NCBI GenBank assembly: GCA_913058405.1
Contig: CAJXRC010000003.1
Location: 1 to 62,570 of the forward strand
Reading direction: 5' to 3'
DNA: 62,570 bases
Source of the DNA: an uncultured Colwellia sp.
GTDB lineage: Bacteria > Pseudomonadota > Gammaproteobacteria > Enterobacterales > Alteromonadaceae
Part shown: positions 48,501-55,656 of the stretch, in pieces
Position numbering within the stretch: position 1 is the first letter of the stretch
How the letters are laid out: each line of letters begins with the position of its first letter
Notes under the pieces: model-generated
What the model was told of the DNA's origin: nothing
Seen by the model: the letters and a program-made list of their open reading frames with translations, nothing else
Databases searched by the model: none
Translations under genes and position numbers: made by a program

Positions 48501-49136
48501 AAAAGTGGCAAAAATACCTACTGCTGTTAAAGCGAATAATTTAATTACAGAGCTAAATGCAATCGCCAAGACTAAACCTTGATTTTGCTTATTGGCGGCG
48601 ATTTGACGAGTACCAAATAAAATACTGAAAATGATGAGTACAATAGTCACCACAAAAGCGGTACTAATACCGGACTGATAAGTTCCGGTTAATAGATCAA
48701 AACTGGTACTGATGGCGCGTAGTTGTAGTGCGATATAGGGAATAATACCTGTTAGCGCAACAATAGTTACCAGTGCTGCGACTTTGGGCGAGCGGTCGTA
48801 TCGAAAGGCAATAAAATCGGCAATAGAGGTTAAATTTTGCTGCTTAACGATCAAGAGAATTTTATGTAGCATTGGCCAAGCCAGCACTAAACAAAGAATA
48901 GAGCCTATATAGATTGGCGCAAGCCAAGCCCCAGTTGTTGCTGCCTGTCCTACAGTGCCGTAAAAAGCCCATGAGCTACAGCTAACGCCCAGCGATAAGC
49001 TATAAACCCAAGGTTTACAGCTCCAATTTTCAGTCGCTTGATTTTGCCCCCAGTGAGCAACAATAAAAAGTACGGCCAAATAAGCAATGGACAATATAGT
49101 GATAAGCCAAGTATCGAGTGAAAGCCAAACTAACAA
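45576..49136 (-). CDS. NahK/ErcS-type hybrid sensor histidine kinase with a sodium/solute symporter domain
   Basis: A 1186-residue membrane protein. Residues 1-520 are a 12-13-helix SSF (PutP-like) symporter domain. A PAS domain follows at about 610-725 (ENIEQGISVIDADMRLVAWN), then a coiled coil, and a HisKA domain with the histidine near 792 (FLAAASHDLMQPFNALSL). The ATPase domain has an intact N box (LQNFLSNAVHYC) and G boxes (DNGPGIA, GLGLGLAIAERM). The C-terminal receiver has the phospho-acceptor D near 1117 (ADYHLDND) and lysine in LRKPV. It is probably a sensor of a transported solute, possibly a short hydroxy- or fatty acid. Its partner is the LuxR-type regulator at 44897, which converges with it. 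Confidence 0.92.
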   Translation of the reverse strand: MLVWLSLDTWLITILSIAYLAVLFIVAHWGQNQATENWSCKPWVYSLSLGVSCSSWAFYGTVGQAATTGAWLAPIYIGSILCLVLAWPMLHKILLIVKQQNLTSIADFIAFRYDRSPKVAALVTIVALTGIIPYIALQLRAISTSFDLLTGTYQSGISTAFVVTIVLIIFSILFGTRQIAANKQNQGLVLAIAFSSVIKLFALTAVGIFATFYIFDGFSDLINQGENISSITGTNSIYLAVAQAVLGAITIFILPQQFHMMMIENHHQQELKTARWLFPLYLLLINVFILPIAIAGQLTFPGGSVDADTYVLTLPLFYQQAWLGITVYIGGLAAATSMVIVAAIVLSTMVSTEVLTPLVLKFRLFNTKQKQQMSGLLLNLRRGSIAIILLLAFTFERIIAQQNHLATIGLLSFVLLSQFAPATIGALYWRKANAKAALTGLVVGSIVWLYTLLLPALIPTSQWIETGLWQITWLKPTGLFGVNFLDSTSHGVFYSLLLNVICYIVVSLISQRSVGEKLQAEYFVNKSQNQFERHLSLDDLYSLLVRFIDKPAADALLTFAKTSGKNEKNIEYTRLQLSGVLGSASTRMVMKAASTSQDMPLEDVVSIVDEANQMFRFNRELLQSGVENIEQGISVIDADMRLVAWNQRYIQLLDYPEGFVCAGKPIEELLRYNIAKGIITSTGTGESDSKDDEGEALITRRIEHMRMGHNHYFQRSMPNGVVLEIRGQSMPGGGFVSTFSDITAHIEAEKALKKANESLEKRVEERTQELRYAKAEAEAANSSKTRFLAAASHDLMQPFNALSLFTSMLKKKVEDDELAQLANNIDDSLNVVEALLSDLVEISRLDNNLDIIEKNHFALDELLIPLKNEFTVLAQQDDISFSYQASSTWVNSDKRMLRRILQNFLSNAVHYCRDKTGDKAGISNKIVLGVRHKKDIVRIEVWDNGPGIAAEKQLTIFQEFERLEQNREIPGLGLGLAIAERMASLLDLKISLKSTVGKGTCFMLELPRITHNTVNRSNNLPNKILSNASSAAPKNKTYKTSDKVLTKTASHGTKNNNTANEGFADMSVLVIDNDALMLTAISSQLIEWGCVVYTAKDQTSLTKVVSNMQQPAHFIIADYHLDNDTNGVDLVSHLLRKEHWQSPCVICSADPSEQVRQHTSDANFLFLRKPVKALALKRLIRQMITQ

Positions 49137-49306
49137 GAACTATCCTTTATGATGTGATCTGCCCTAAAATAATGTATCAAGCGATTAACTCATTTAAGTT
49201 AGCGATTAATATGAATATATAACTCTATAGTCAGCATAACATGCCCTATCTAACGGGGTAGTGAACTAAGGTAGTAGTTATTTGCTAGCAGTCATACGCT
49301 AACCTA

Positions 49307-49324
49307 AAGGTAAATATTTACCTT
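49307..49324. promoter_or_regulatory. 18-base palindrome upstream of the MFS gene
   Basis: AAGGTAAATATTTACCTT is a perfect palindrome, 19 bases before the MFS start at 49343. The place fits an operator that blocks or permits transcription of the MFS/esterase pair. Confidence 0.55.
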
Positions 49325-49342
49325 GATTAGAAACTATCATAT

Positions 49343-50539
49343 ATGAAAATCAGTAACAAATACTTGGTTGAAGCCATTGTTTTTATTAGTTATGTACTAT
49401 TTGCTATGGCGTGGGTAGGCGGTACAGCCAGTATGGGACAAATAATGTCTGCTATGCACATTGATAGTTTAGCTTCTGCGAGCTTTATCAGTGGTGCAGT
49501 AACCTTGGCAAAAATTGTTGGTACGTTCGCTGCTGCTTGGGTTGCGTTAAAGTTCGGTATTAAGTACGCTTTCTTTATCGCTAGCCTGTTTATTGCCATT
49601 GGCTTATTAACACCTTTTGCTCCTAATTATGAGTTGCTGCTGCTAAGTCGATTTTTGATGGGATTAGGTGGGGCGTTCATGATCGTCTACTTCAATCCTA
49701 TTGTCATGCACTGGTTTCCAGTTAATGAACGTCCTGTTATTAATGGCCTCAACGCAGTTGCTTTTAACATTGGTACGGGTGTAGTGCTATGGAAAATGAC
49801 AGCAATTAATGAGTTTACAGGGGATTGGAAAGTTAGCTTGATCAGCTTCTCAATTGCTAGTTTGTTATTAAGTTTTGTTTGGTTATTGGTAAAATTTGAA
49901 CCTGAGTCAGAAGGGCGTAACCACGAGGGTAGCGTTGTTGAAAACTACAGCTACATTGACGGTTTAAAAGATAAATTTAATTGGGCTTATGGCTTAACCT
50001 ATTCTGGCTTATTGGCGTTTTATATTTGTCTATTCACCTTTTACCCTAAAGCCGGTATTAGTCAAAGTAAGTGGGTGATAGGTTTTGGTATTGTTGGTAC
50101 ATTAGCTGGTATTATTTATAGTAAAAAAATGCCACTACGATTACCTGTTATTCGATGGTCAGGCGCTATGATGATACTGACGATTGTTGGTCTATCCTTT
50201 AGCAGCAGTGAATGGTTGCAAACCTTATCTGCGATTGTGCTAGGATTTTTTATATTCTTCCCTATCACAGCGCTGGTATCTATCCCTCATGAGTTACCTA
50301 AAATGACAGGACAACGCATTACGGTAGTATTTAGTTTATTCTATTCAATCAGCTATTTGCTTTCTACGGTTATCTTATGGTTGTTTGGCAAGTTAGTAGA
50401 TATTAACCAGGGCGATTACACCGCTTCATTTATTCTCATTTCATTAATAAGTAGTACCTTTTTTATTGGCAGCTTTTTCTTGCCTGAAACAGGGAAAGTT
50501 AAAGAATCAACAATTAAGGAAAAATTATGCGCGGAATAA
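49343..50539 (+). CDS. MFS transporter
   Basis: A 398-residue protein with about twelve hydrophobic helices in two halves, with the family loop between helices 2 and 3 as WVALKFGIKYA and the helix-4 arginine in LLLSRFLMGLGGAF. The N-terminus is MKISNKYLVEAIVFISYVL. The central loop around 190-210 is hydrophilic (EPESEGRNHEG). The substrate is not readable. The next gene, an esterase, overlaps it by 13 bases, so the two are coupled. In this locus a short hydroxy acid, an oligomer or an ester would be plausible (inference). Confidence 0.9.
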   Translation: MKISNKYLVEAIVFISYVLFAMAWVGGTASMGQIMSAMHIDSLASASFISGAVTLAKIVGTFAAAWVALKFGIKYAFFIASLFIAIGLLTPFAPNYELLLLSRFLMGLGGAFMIVYFNPIVMHWFPVNERPVINGLNAVAFNIGTGVVLWKMTAINEFTGDWKVSLISFSIASLLLSFVWLLVKFEPESEGRNHEGSVVENYSYIDGLKDKFNWAYGLTYSGLLAFYICLFTFYPKAGISQSKWVIGFGIVGTLAGIIYSKKMPLRLPVIRWSGAMMILTIVGLSFSSSEWLQTLSAIVLGFFIFFPITALVSIPHELPKMTGQRITVVFSLFYSISYLLSTVILWLFGKLVDINQGDYTASFILISLISSTFFIGSFFLPETGKVKESTIKEKLCAE

Positions 50540-51510
50540 TATCTCCCAAATTAGCGTCATTTCTTGAACAAGCAAATACGGCTATTGCAGCAGTCAAAGC
50601 AACAGGACAGGGCTTTAGTGCTGAGTTAGTTAGACAAGGATTAGATAATTTATCAGCGCTGATAGGTACTGGGCCGAATATGACCACAGTAAAGGATGAT
50701 TTCTTAGCGACCCCTAGCCATAATATTCCAGTACGTATTTATAATCCGGCGCCTAATGATGTTTTACCGGTATTGCTACATTTTCATGGTGGCGGTCATA
50801 TGTGTGGCAGTGCTGATTTGTATGATCCCATTAGCCGTAAACTCGCGCTTGCTGCGCATGCAATTGTCATTTGTGCGGATTATCGGTTAGCACCTGAATA
50901 TCCCTACCCAGCAGGTTTAGATGATTGCCAGCAAGTACTTGAACGTTATCGAAGTCTTCTTACAGAAATGAAACATAGTGATGAACTCTATATTGCAGGT
51001 GATAGTGCAGGCGGTGCAATTTGTACTAGTTTAGTGATGAATAACTTACCGAATAATAAGACCTGTGACTCGGTTAAAATTGATAAACAAATTTTGGTTT
51101 ACCCGAGTGTCGATTACACTATGGTTAGCGCTTCTATTGATGAAAATGGTCAAGGTTTCTTATTAGAAAAAGATAAAATTAAGTGGTATTTTGAGCAGTA
51201 CTTTCAAGTAGATAGTTTAGATCAGAGTGAAGTTGCAAAAGCTAAAGCGGTGAAAGCATCACCATTACTTGGTAAGTTTTCTGCGGATATGCCTACTACC
51301 TTGGTCATTACTGCAGGATGCGACCCGCTAAGAGATGAAGGCATTGCTTATGCTAAATCATTGGAAGAAGTTGGTGTAGATGTTGAACACTATTCCTTTG
51401 ACGGTATGACACATGCTTATATGTTGCTTAATGATCTTGTAAGTGAAGAATGCCAGCAAACTTATCAGCTCATTGGACAATTTGTTAAAGCAGGTATTAA
51501 TGATAAATAA
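50527..51510 (+). CDS. HSL-family alpha/beta hydrolase (esterase)
   Basis: A 327-residue esterase of the hormone-sensitive-lipase family. The oxyanion motif is H87-GGG in LHFHGGGHMCG, then ADYRLAPEYPYPAGLDDC, and the nucleophile is S160 in AGDSAGG. The acid is in CDPLRDEG near 268-272 and the histidine in DGMTHAYML near 298. It is cytosolic, with no signal peptide. The start overlaps the MFS gene by 13 bases. It probably hydrolyses the imported ester or oligomer to monomers for bdhA (inference); its substrate range in general is short acyl esters. Confidence 0.92.
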   Translation: MRGIISPKLASFLEQANTAIAAVKATGQGFSAELVRQGLDNLSALIGTGPNMTTVKDDFLATPSHNIPVRIYNPAPNDVLPVLLHFHGGGHMCGSADLYDPISRKLALAAHAIVICADYRLAPEYPYPAGLDDCQQVLERYRSLLTEMKHSDELYIAGDSAGGAICTSLVMNNLPNNKTCDSVKIDKQILVYPSVDYTMVSASIDENGQGFLLEKDKIKWYFEQYFQVDSLDQSEVAKAKAVKASPLLGKFSADMPTTLVITAGCDPLRDEGIAYAKSLEEVGVDVEHYSFDGMTHAYMLLNDLVSEECQQTYQLIGQFVKAGINDK

Positions 51511-51587
51511 TTTTTACTTTTCTTTACGTTCGCTTTACCTAGTTTAGTCGGCTCGGTTTTTATTCTTAAATATAAATCAGCCTTTAC

Positions 51588-52080
51588 TTATAGAGCAACA
51601 GTTAATCCAACCTCTAAAGCTTGGGATGATAAATCTCGTTGTTGAGGCTTCTGATCGAGGAGAATAATACCATCTTGAATAACAGTTAACTTGGGCATAA
51701 AGGGAATGTCGATATCTAATTTTGCCTTCAATTGGTAACCGATATCTTGACCTTTACTATTCATAAGCGTTCTTATCACCTTAAAGCCTCCAAATAAACT
51801 AGGTGAAATAGGAACCATAAAACGCGACTCTCTGTATGCTGCCGTTGTGAAAATATTTTCCAACACCATGGGCTAATGTCTCTCCTGTTACGTTCAGTTG
51901 ATAGCTAATACCATTGACTGGCAATTCAAAATTATTAGGGTTGGTTGATTTTAAGCCAATTTCAACGTTTTGTTCGAAGCCATTAGCTGGCAAAGCTTTA
52001 AAAGAAACTAAGTCGATAGTGGGTTCTTCGTAATCTAGATTCATGGTGGCGCAGCCAGATCGAAAAAATAGTGCAGCCAC
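51588..52080 (-). pseudogene. LEA type 2 family lipoprotein, frameshifted
   Basis: Two overlapping minus-strand frames together give one LEA14-like protein of about 155 residues. The upstream one (start 52080) has FRSGCATMNLDYEEPTIDLVSF, a lipobox-like cysteine followed by the LEA beginning, and ends after NGISYQLNVTGETLAHGV. The other resumes at AYRESRFMVPISPSLFGG and continues to 51588. The change of frame lies near 51850-51870, within or beside TTGGAAAATATTTTC, and fits one extra base or two missing ones. The signal-peptide reading extends above the GTG at 52080, but no usual start codon is in frame there. Either the gene is dead or the assembly has an error. Confidence 0.8.
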
Positions 52081-52364
52081 GAAAAATACACCTATGGGCA
52101 GCGCTCTAGTTAAAATTATTCTTTATCCTTGGGGGGAAATTCTTTCAACTTATATTAAAAGGGTAGTGATTAGTATATTTTTCTCGTTACGATTAGATTA
52201 TTAACCACACAGCAAGTTACTGATATTTATTGAAATTGTTACTGTTTAAATATGGGTTGTTCATTGTGAAATATCGGGAAAAATACTTAAATTAATTATC
52301 TTTTTAGTGTACAGCTCAGTCATTAGGGATAACTTGAATATCAGATTAATGCTTGTATAAGACA

Positions 52365-52392
52365 AAATAGAGAACACTAGTGTTCTCTATTT
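52365..52392. repeat. 28-base perfect palindrome
   Basis: The 14 bases at 52365-52378 are exactly inverse to 52379-52392, with no spacer; the core is ACACTAGTGT. It lies 75 bases beyond the bdhA stop. It may end bdhA transcripts or be an operator-like site. The rest of 52081-52466 shows no gene. Confidence 0.55.
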
Positions 52393-52466
52393 ATCAGTGA
52401 TAACAAATTAAAGTATTTAAATAAGCACAGTGAAATAAGAGTGAAATAGGCACTTTAAAAGGCTGG

Positions 52467-53279
52467 TTATTGAGCTGTCCATGCTCCATCCATAGGCAAT
52501 GATGAGCCAGTAATACTGCGGGCACTATCACTGCAAAGAAAAAGAATAAACTCACCAATTTGACGAGGCGCCATCATTTCGGGTAACGGTTGCTTTGCGG
52601 TGATAAGTTGGTATTTTGCTTGCTCGAAACTACTCTTCTCTGTTTTGGCAATGTCAGAGATTTGATCATTGATAAGTGGCGTATCTACCCAACCGGGGCA
52701 AATAGCATTGGCAGTGATACCATATTCTGCACACTCAAGAGCTACTACTTTGGTTAACCCAACAATGCCATGTTTTGCCGCACAATAGGCGGCTTTGTTT
52801 TTAGAGGCAACGAGGCCATGAACAGAGGCTATATTAATAATTCTGCCCCATGAATTTGCTTTCATACCATTTAAAGCGAGTTGAATAGTATGAAAAGCAG
52901 CGGTTAAATTGATGGCAATGATGGCATTCCATTTATTCTCAGGAAAAGTATCTACAGCTTCAATATGTTGAATACCAGCATTGTTGATCAATATATCAAT
53001 TGAACCCATCACTTTTATCGCTTTATTCATAAAAGCACTAATAGCATTTGAATCCATTAAATTAGCATTATCAAAGATGGCTTTTATCAGGTACTTTTTA
53101 GAAAACTCTTGCGCTAAGCTAATACCTTCATCATCACTGAGTAATCCGTGTAAAACTAAGTTGATACCTTGTTCTGCTAATACATGAGCACTTGCCAAGC
53201 CAATACCACTTGTTGAACCTGTGATAAGCGCTGTTTTACCTTTTAATGTTCTATTTGTTGGAGGAATGCTTTTTAACAT
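52467..53279 (-). CDS. bdhA: 3-hydroxybutyrate dehydrogenase (SDR)
   Basis: A 270-residue short-chain dehydrogenase that oxidises D-3-hydroxybutyrate to acetoacetate with NAD. The Rossmann motif is TGSTSGIG near 20-27, NNAGIQHIEAVDTFP near 98-112, the catalytic serine in INIASVHGLVASKNKAAYCAAKHG, with the YxxxK tyrosine and lysine. The H-G-L-V-A-S-x-x-K-A-A-Y pattern and the Q-H-I beginning are typical of D-beta-hydroxybutyrate dehydrogenases. The end is MDGAWTAQ, also family-typical. The nearby PHB-depolymerase-like esterase and HSL esterase support a path from PHB or its oligomers to acetoacetate. It is transcribed alone on the minus strand. Confidence 0.93.
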   Translation of the reverse strand: MLKSIPPTNRTLKGKTALITGSTSGIGLASAHVLAEQGINLVLHGLLSDDEGISLAQEFSKKYLIKAIFDNANLMDSNAISAFMNKAIKVMGSIDILINNAGIQHIEAVDTFPENKWNAIIAINLTAAFHTIQLALNGMKANSWGRIINIASVHGLVASKNKAAYCAAKHGIVGLTKVVALECAEYGITANAICPGWVDTPLINDQISDIAKTEKSSFEQAKYQLITAKQPLPEMMAPRQIGEFILFLCSDSARSITGSSLPMDGAWTAQ

Positions 53280-53814
53280 GCTGTTTCCTTATTATTAAAT
53301 GTGAAGAAGGGCAGCATATACCTCATCTTTTAAACTGTTTATATTTTGGGGATTTCGCCAATGCTGCACCAGAAAATTAGGTCAATTACCTTAGCTGAAT
53401 TGAAGGTGAGTTGAATTACTACCTTAGTGCCATTAAGTAAAAGGAGGATGTCAGTAGTAAAAGCTATTTTTTGATTTAAGGGCTTTGGCTAATCGTGCAG
53501 GGGAGACTTTATGGGCTAAGCAGCCGCGTTAGAAAGGATTGTAAATACTGCAAGTCAAATATATTCGATGGCTTAACTGTGATATTAAACAATAAATTTT
53601 TAGAGGGAAAATTCCGAAACGTTATACAGGTAAGCTTAGTGGTTGTTACATCCACATTGGTGATTGTTTTTATTCACGAAGTGAAGGGGCACTGCAACCA
53701 GAAAGTGCGTGAGTAGCGATGAGAGTTTTCTAAAAAGAAGTAGTATGGAATTTGAATAAAGGCGAGTGACTACTCACCTTTATTTAACGGTGCTTTAATT
53801 AAAGGAGTTGCCTA
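53280..53814. other. Intergenic stretch with no convincing gene
   Basis: A 73-codon frame (53495-53716, plus) has no ribosome site and resembles no family; an 8-codon frame behind AGGAGG near 53440 is too short. At the right end, AAAGGCGAGT (53758-53767) pairs with ACTCACCTTT (53772-53781) around GACT, with one mismatch, and is a likely terminator of the minus-strand gene at 53815. Confidence 0.5.
53758..53781 (-). terminator. Hairpin terminator of the hypothetical gene at 53815
   Basis: A ten-base stem with one C-A mismatch and a GACT loop begins 33 bases past the stop of the minus-strand gene. The minus strand after it reads ATTC rather than a long T run, so it is only a moderate terminator. 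Confidence 0.55.
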
Positions 53815-54093
53815 TTACTGTCGGCACTTAACTTCAGGGTTAACATTAATAATACCTGTTTCGTTAATTGTGGCCATTTTGCCATCTTGTTTCAGTATGG
53901 CTAACGTAGTATCACCAATTGAGCGTACATAGGTGAGTAAGTAACCGAACTGACCTAGGGTGCATACGGCATATTGCTGGCTTAAGTTAAGTCTGTCCCA
54001 CATTGTATCCGCATTATCATTTGTTTTTCTGTTATCCGTTAAGAAAGCACTTGCAGCCACTAAATCATTATTTGGTATTCGAATATCTAACAT
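53815..54093 (-). CDS. Hypothetical protein, 92 residues
   Basis: A cytosolic protein that I do not recognise. It has no signal peptide and no membrane helix. It begins MLDIRIPNNDLVAASAFLTD and contains LSQQYAVCTLGQFGYLLTYVR, then a KQDGKMATINETGIINVNP ending in CRQ. The ATG at 54093 has an AAGGTAG ribosome site and a terminator follows the stop, so it is likely a real gene. The neighbours (bdhA, RND operon) do not suggest a role. Confidence 0.65.
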   Translation of the reverse strand: MLDIRIPNNDLVAASAFLTDNRKTNDNADTMWDRLNLSQQYAVCTLGQFGYLLTYVRSIGDTTLAILKQDGKMATINETGIINVNPEVKCRQ

Positions 54094-54311
54094 AATTTCT
54101 ACCTTACTCTTTAACTAGTAGGTAGATATTAACCAATAAAAAACTGTCAAATTGGTGATAATTGTTAGGTTAATGTCTTTTTTTGTACGAGGAGCTTTAG
54201 TTGAGTCTATTTGTTTTATTGAAGCTGAATAGTGTATTTGACAAGAATTATTATGTAAGACACTAACTTATTAGTTAATTTAACCACTTCTGAAGTTGTT
54301 GGATTGCGTAA

Positions 54312-54390
54312 TTATATGTAACTTGTTGTTACATATAAGGAATGAGTAAGTGGCACAGCTTGTGCTATTTTTAATGCAATATTAAAAATA
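54312..54390. promoter_or_regulatory. Two inverted repeats in front of the RND operon
   Basis: TTATATGTAAC (54312-54322) pairs with GTTACATATAA (54328-54338), loop TTGTT. TATTTTTAAT (54366-54375) pairs with ATTAAAAATA (54381-54390), loop GCAAT. The first is like a TetR/AcrR operator. The second ends 12 bases before the adaptor start and could mask the ribosome site GGAA. The rest of 54094-54402 shows no gene. Confidence 0.5.
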
Positions 54391-54402
54391 CGGAAATACC
54401 CC

Positions 54403-55524
54403 ATGCTTACTTTTTCTAAAACATTATTACTTTCTTCTGCTGTGATTATCACAACATTGTTAACGGCTTGTTCTGAGCCAGAGGCTAAGGAAGAAGATAA
54501 AGAAGTTGTCGCATTTGCTGTACCGGTAATGGTAGCGAGTATCGAACGTAAAGATATTTCGTCAAACTTTCATACAACGGCTACCTTAGAATCTCGTAAT
54601 GAAGCTGAAATTATTACTCGAGTCACTGGTATTATTGAAGAGCTAAGTGTTGAAGAAGGGGACTTTGTTGAAAAGGGCCAACTCCTTGCTAAGGTTGATG
54701 CAAGACGTTATCAACTAGCACTTGATAAAGCCGAAGCTGAATTAGCGGGTCTTGAACAAGAATTAAAACGTTTATCTTTAATGGCTGAAAAGCAATTGGT
54801 GAGTGCACAAGCATCAGATAAATTGAAATATCAGCACCGAGCTGCAGTTGCTGCAAAGGAACTAGCGGCGTTAGATTTAAAAGATAGTCAAATCATTGCA
54901 CCTATTTCAGGCTTTATTTCAGAACGTTTTATTAAAACAGGTCATTTTACTCAAGGTTACCAAAAATTATTCCATATTGTCGACCAATCAAGCCTGCAAG
55001 CGGTGGTTTATTTACCAGAGCATAAGCTGAGCTATGTTGAATTAGAGCAGCAAGCTTTATTACAATTTAGTGCACGCCAAGGTAAGCAGTTTGTTGCACA
55101 AGTACGTTCAATCTCTCCTGTAATCGACAGTCGTAGTGGTACGTTCAAAGTGATTTTGTCTATTGCTAATGAAGAGCTGCAATTAAAACCAGGTATGTTT
55201 GCCCAAATTGCACTGACTTTTGATACCCACAAAAATACGTTAACTATTCCAACAGATGCAATTATTACGCTTGATAATCAAAGTAAAGTTTATTTAGTAA
55301 AAGATAACAAAGCAGTAGAAGTGTCAATCAACAAAGGTTTTGTACAAGAGCAACTTACCGAGATAAGTGGCGAGCTACATGAAGGTGATAGTGTTGTGGT
55401 AAATGGCCATCATAATCTTAAAGCAAACGCTTTGGTCGAAATATTAAACGCTAAAACTAGTGATGATGACAGTCTTATTGATGAAGAAATAACTGAAACA
55501 GCTATTGCTAAAGCCACTAAATAG
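54403..55524 (+). CDS. RND efflux periplasmic adaptor (membrane fusion protein), lipoprotein
   Basis: A 373-residue adaptor. The lipoprotein signal ends in the lipobox LLTAC (cysteine near residue 23), followed by an acidic linker. The lipoyl/barrel-sandwich domain has IITRVTGIIEELSVEEGDFVEKGQLLAKVD, and a short coiled-coil hairpin follows (about 98-150). The beta-barrel and membrane-proximal domains run to about 340. It links the inner-membrane RND permease to an outer-membrane channel. It is the first gene of an operon with two permeases. No TolC-type gene is in the window, so the channel must be elsewhere. Confidence 0.92.
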   Translation: MLTFSKTLLLSSAVIITTLLTACSEPEAKEEDKEVVAFAVPVMVASIERKDISSNFHTTATLESRNEAEIITRVTGIIEELSVEEGDFVEKGQLLAKVDARRYQLALDKAEAELAGLEQELKRLSLMAEKQLVSAQASDKLKYQHRAAVAAKELAALDLKDSQIIAPISGFISERFIKTGHFTQGYQKLFHIVDQSSLQAVVYLPEHKLSYVELEQQALLQFSARQGKQFVAQVRSISPVIDSRSGTFKVILSIANEELQLKPGMFAQIALTFDTHKNTLTIPTDAIITLDNQSKVYLVKDNKAVEVSINKGFVQEQLTEISGELHEGDSVVVNGHHNLKANALVEILNAKTSDDDSLIDEEITETAIAKATK

Positions 55525-55536
55525 AGAATTGTAAGC

Positions 55537-55656
55537 ATGAATATTTTGATTGATAGCTTGTTCTGTGTGGTTGCAAAAAACTCCGCAGCTACCGTATTTT
55601 TAATTTTTACCGTATTACTAATCAGTAGTGTAAATGTCATTGGAGCTTCATCATGA
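55537..55656 (+). CDS. 39-residue single-helix membrane peptide in the RND operon
   Basis: A short frame of 39 codons from the ATG at 55537 to TGA at 55654-55656. It shares ATGA with the start of the first RND permease (55653), a classic coupled overlap. After a polar beginning (MNILIDSLFCVVAKNSAA) it has one hydrophobic stretch, TVFLIFTVLLISSVNVIG, long enough to span a membrane. The ribosome site is modest (AGAG). Nothing similar is known to me. By position and size it recalls AcrZ, a small partner of AcrB, but there is no sequence likeness that I can see. Confidence 0.5.
   Translation: MNILIDSLFCVVAKNSAATVFLIFTVLLISSVNVIGASS

Noticed and set aside
53495-53716. 73-codon plus-strand frame with a hydrophobic end
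   Set aside because: No ribosome site and no family likeness; codon use looks random.
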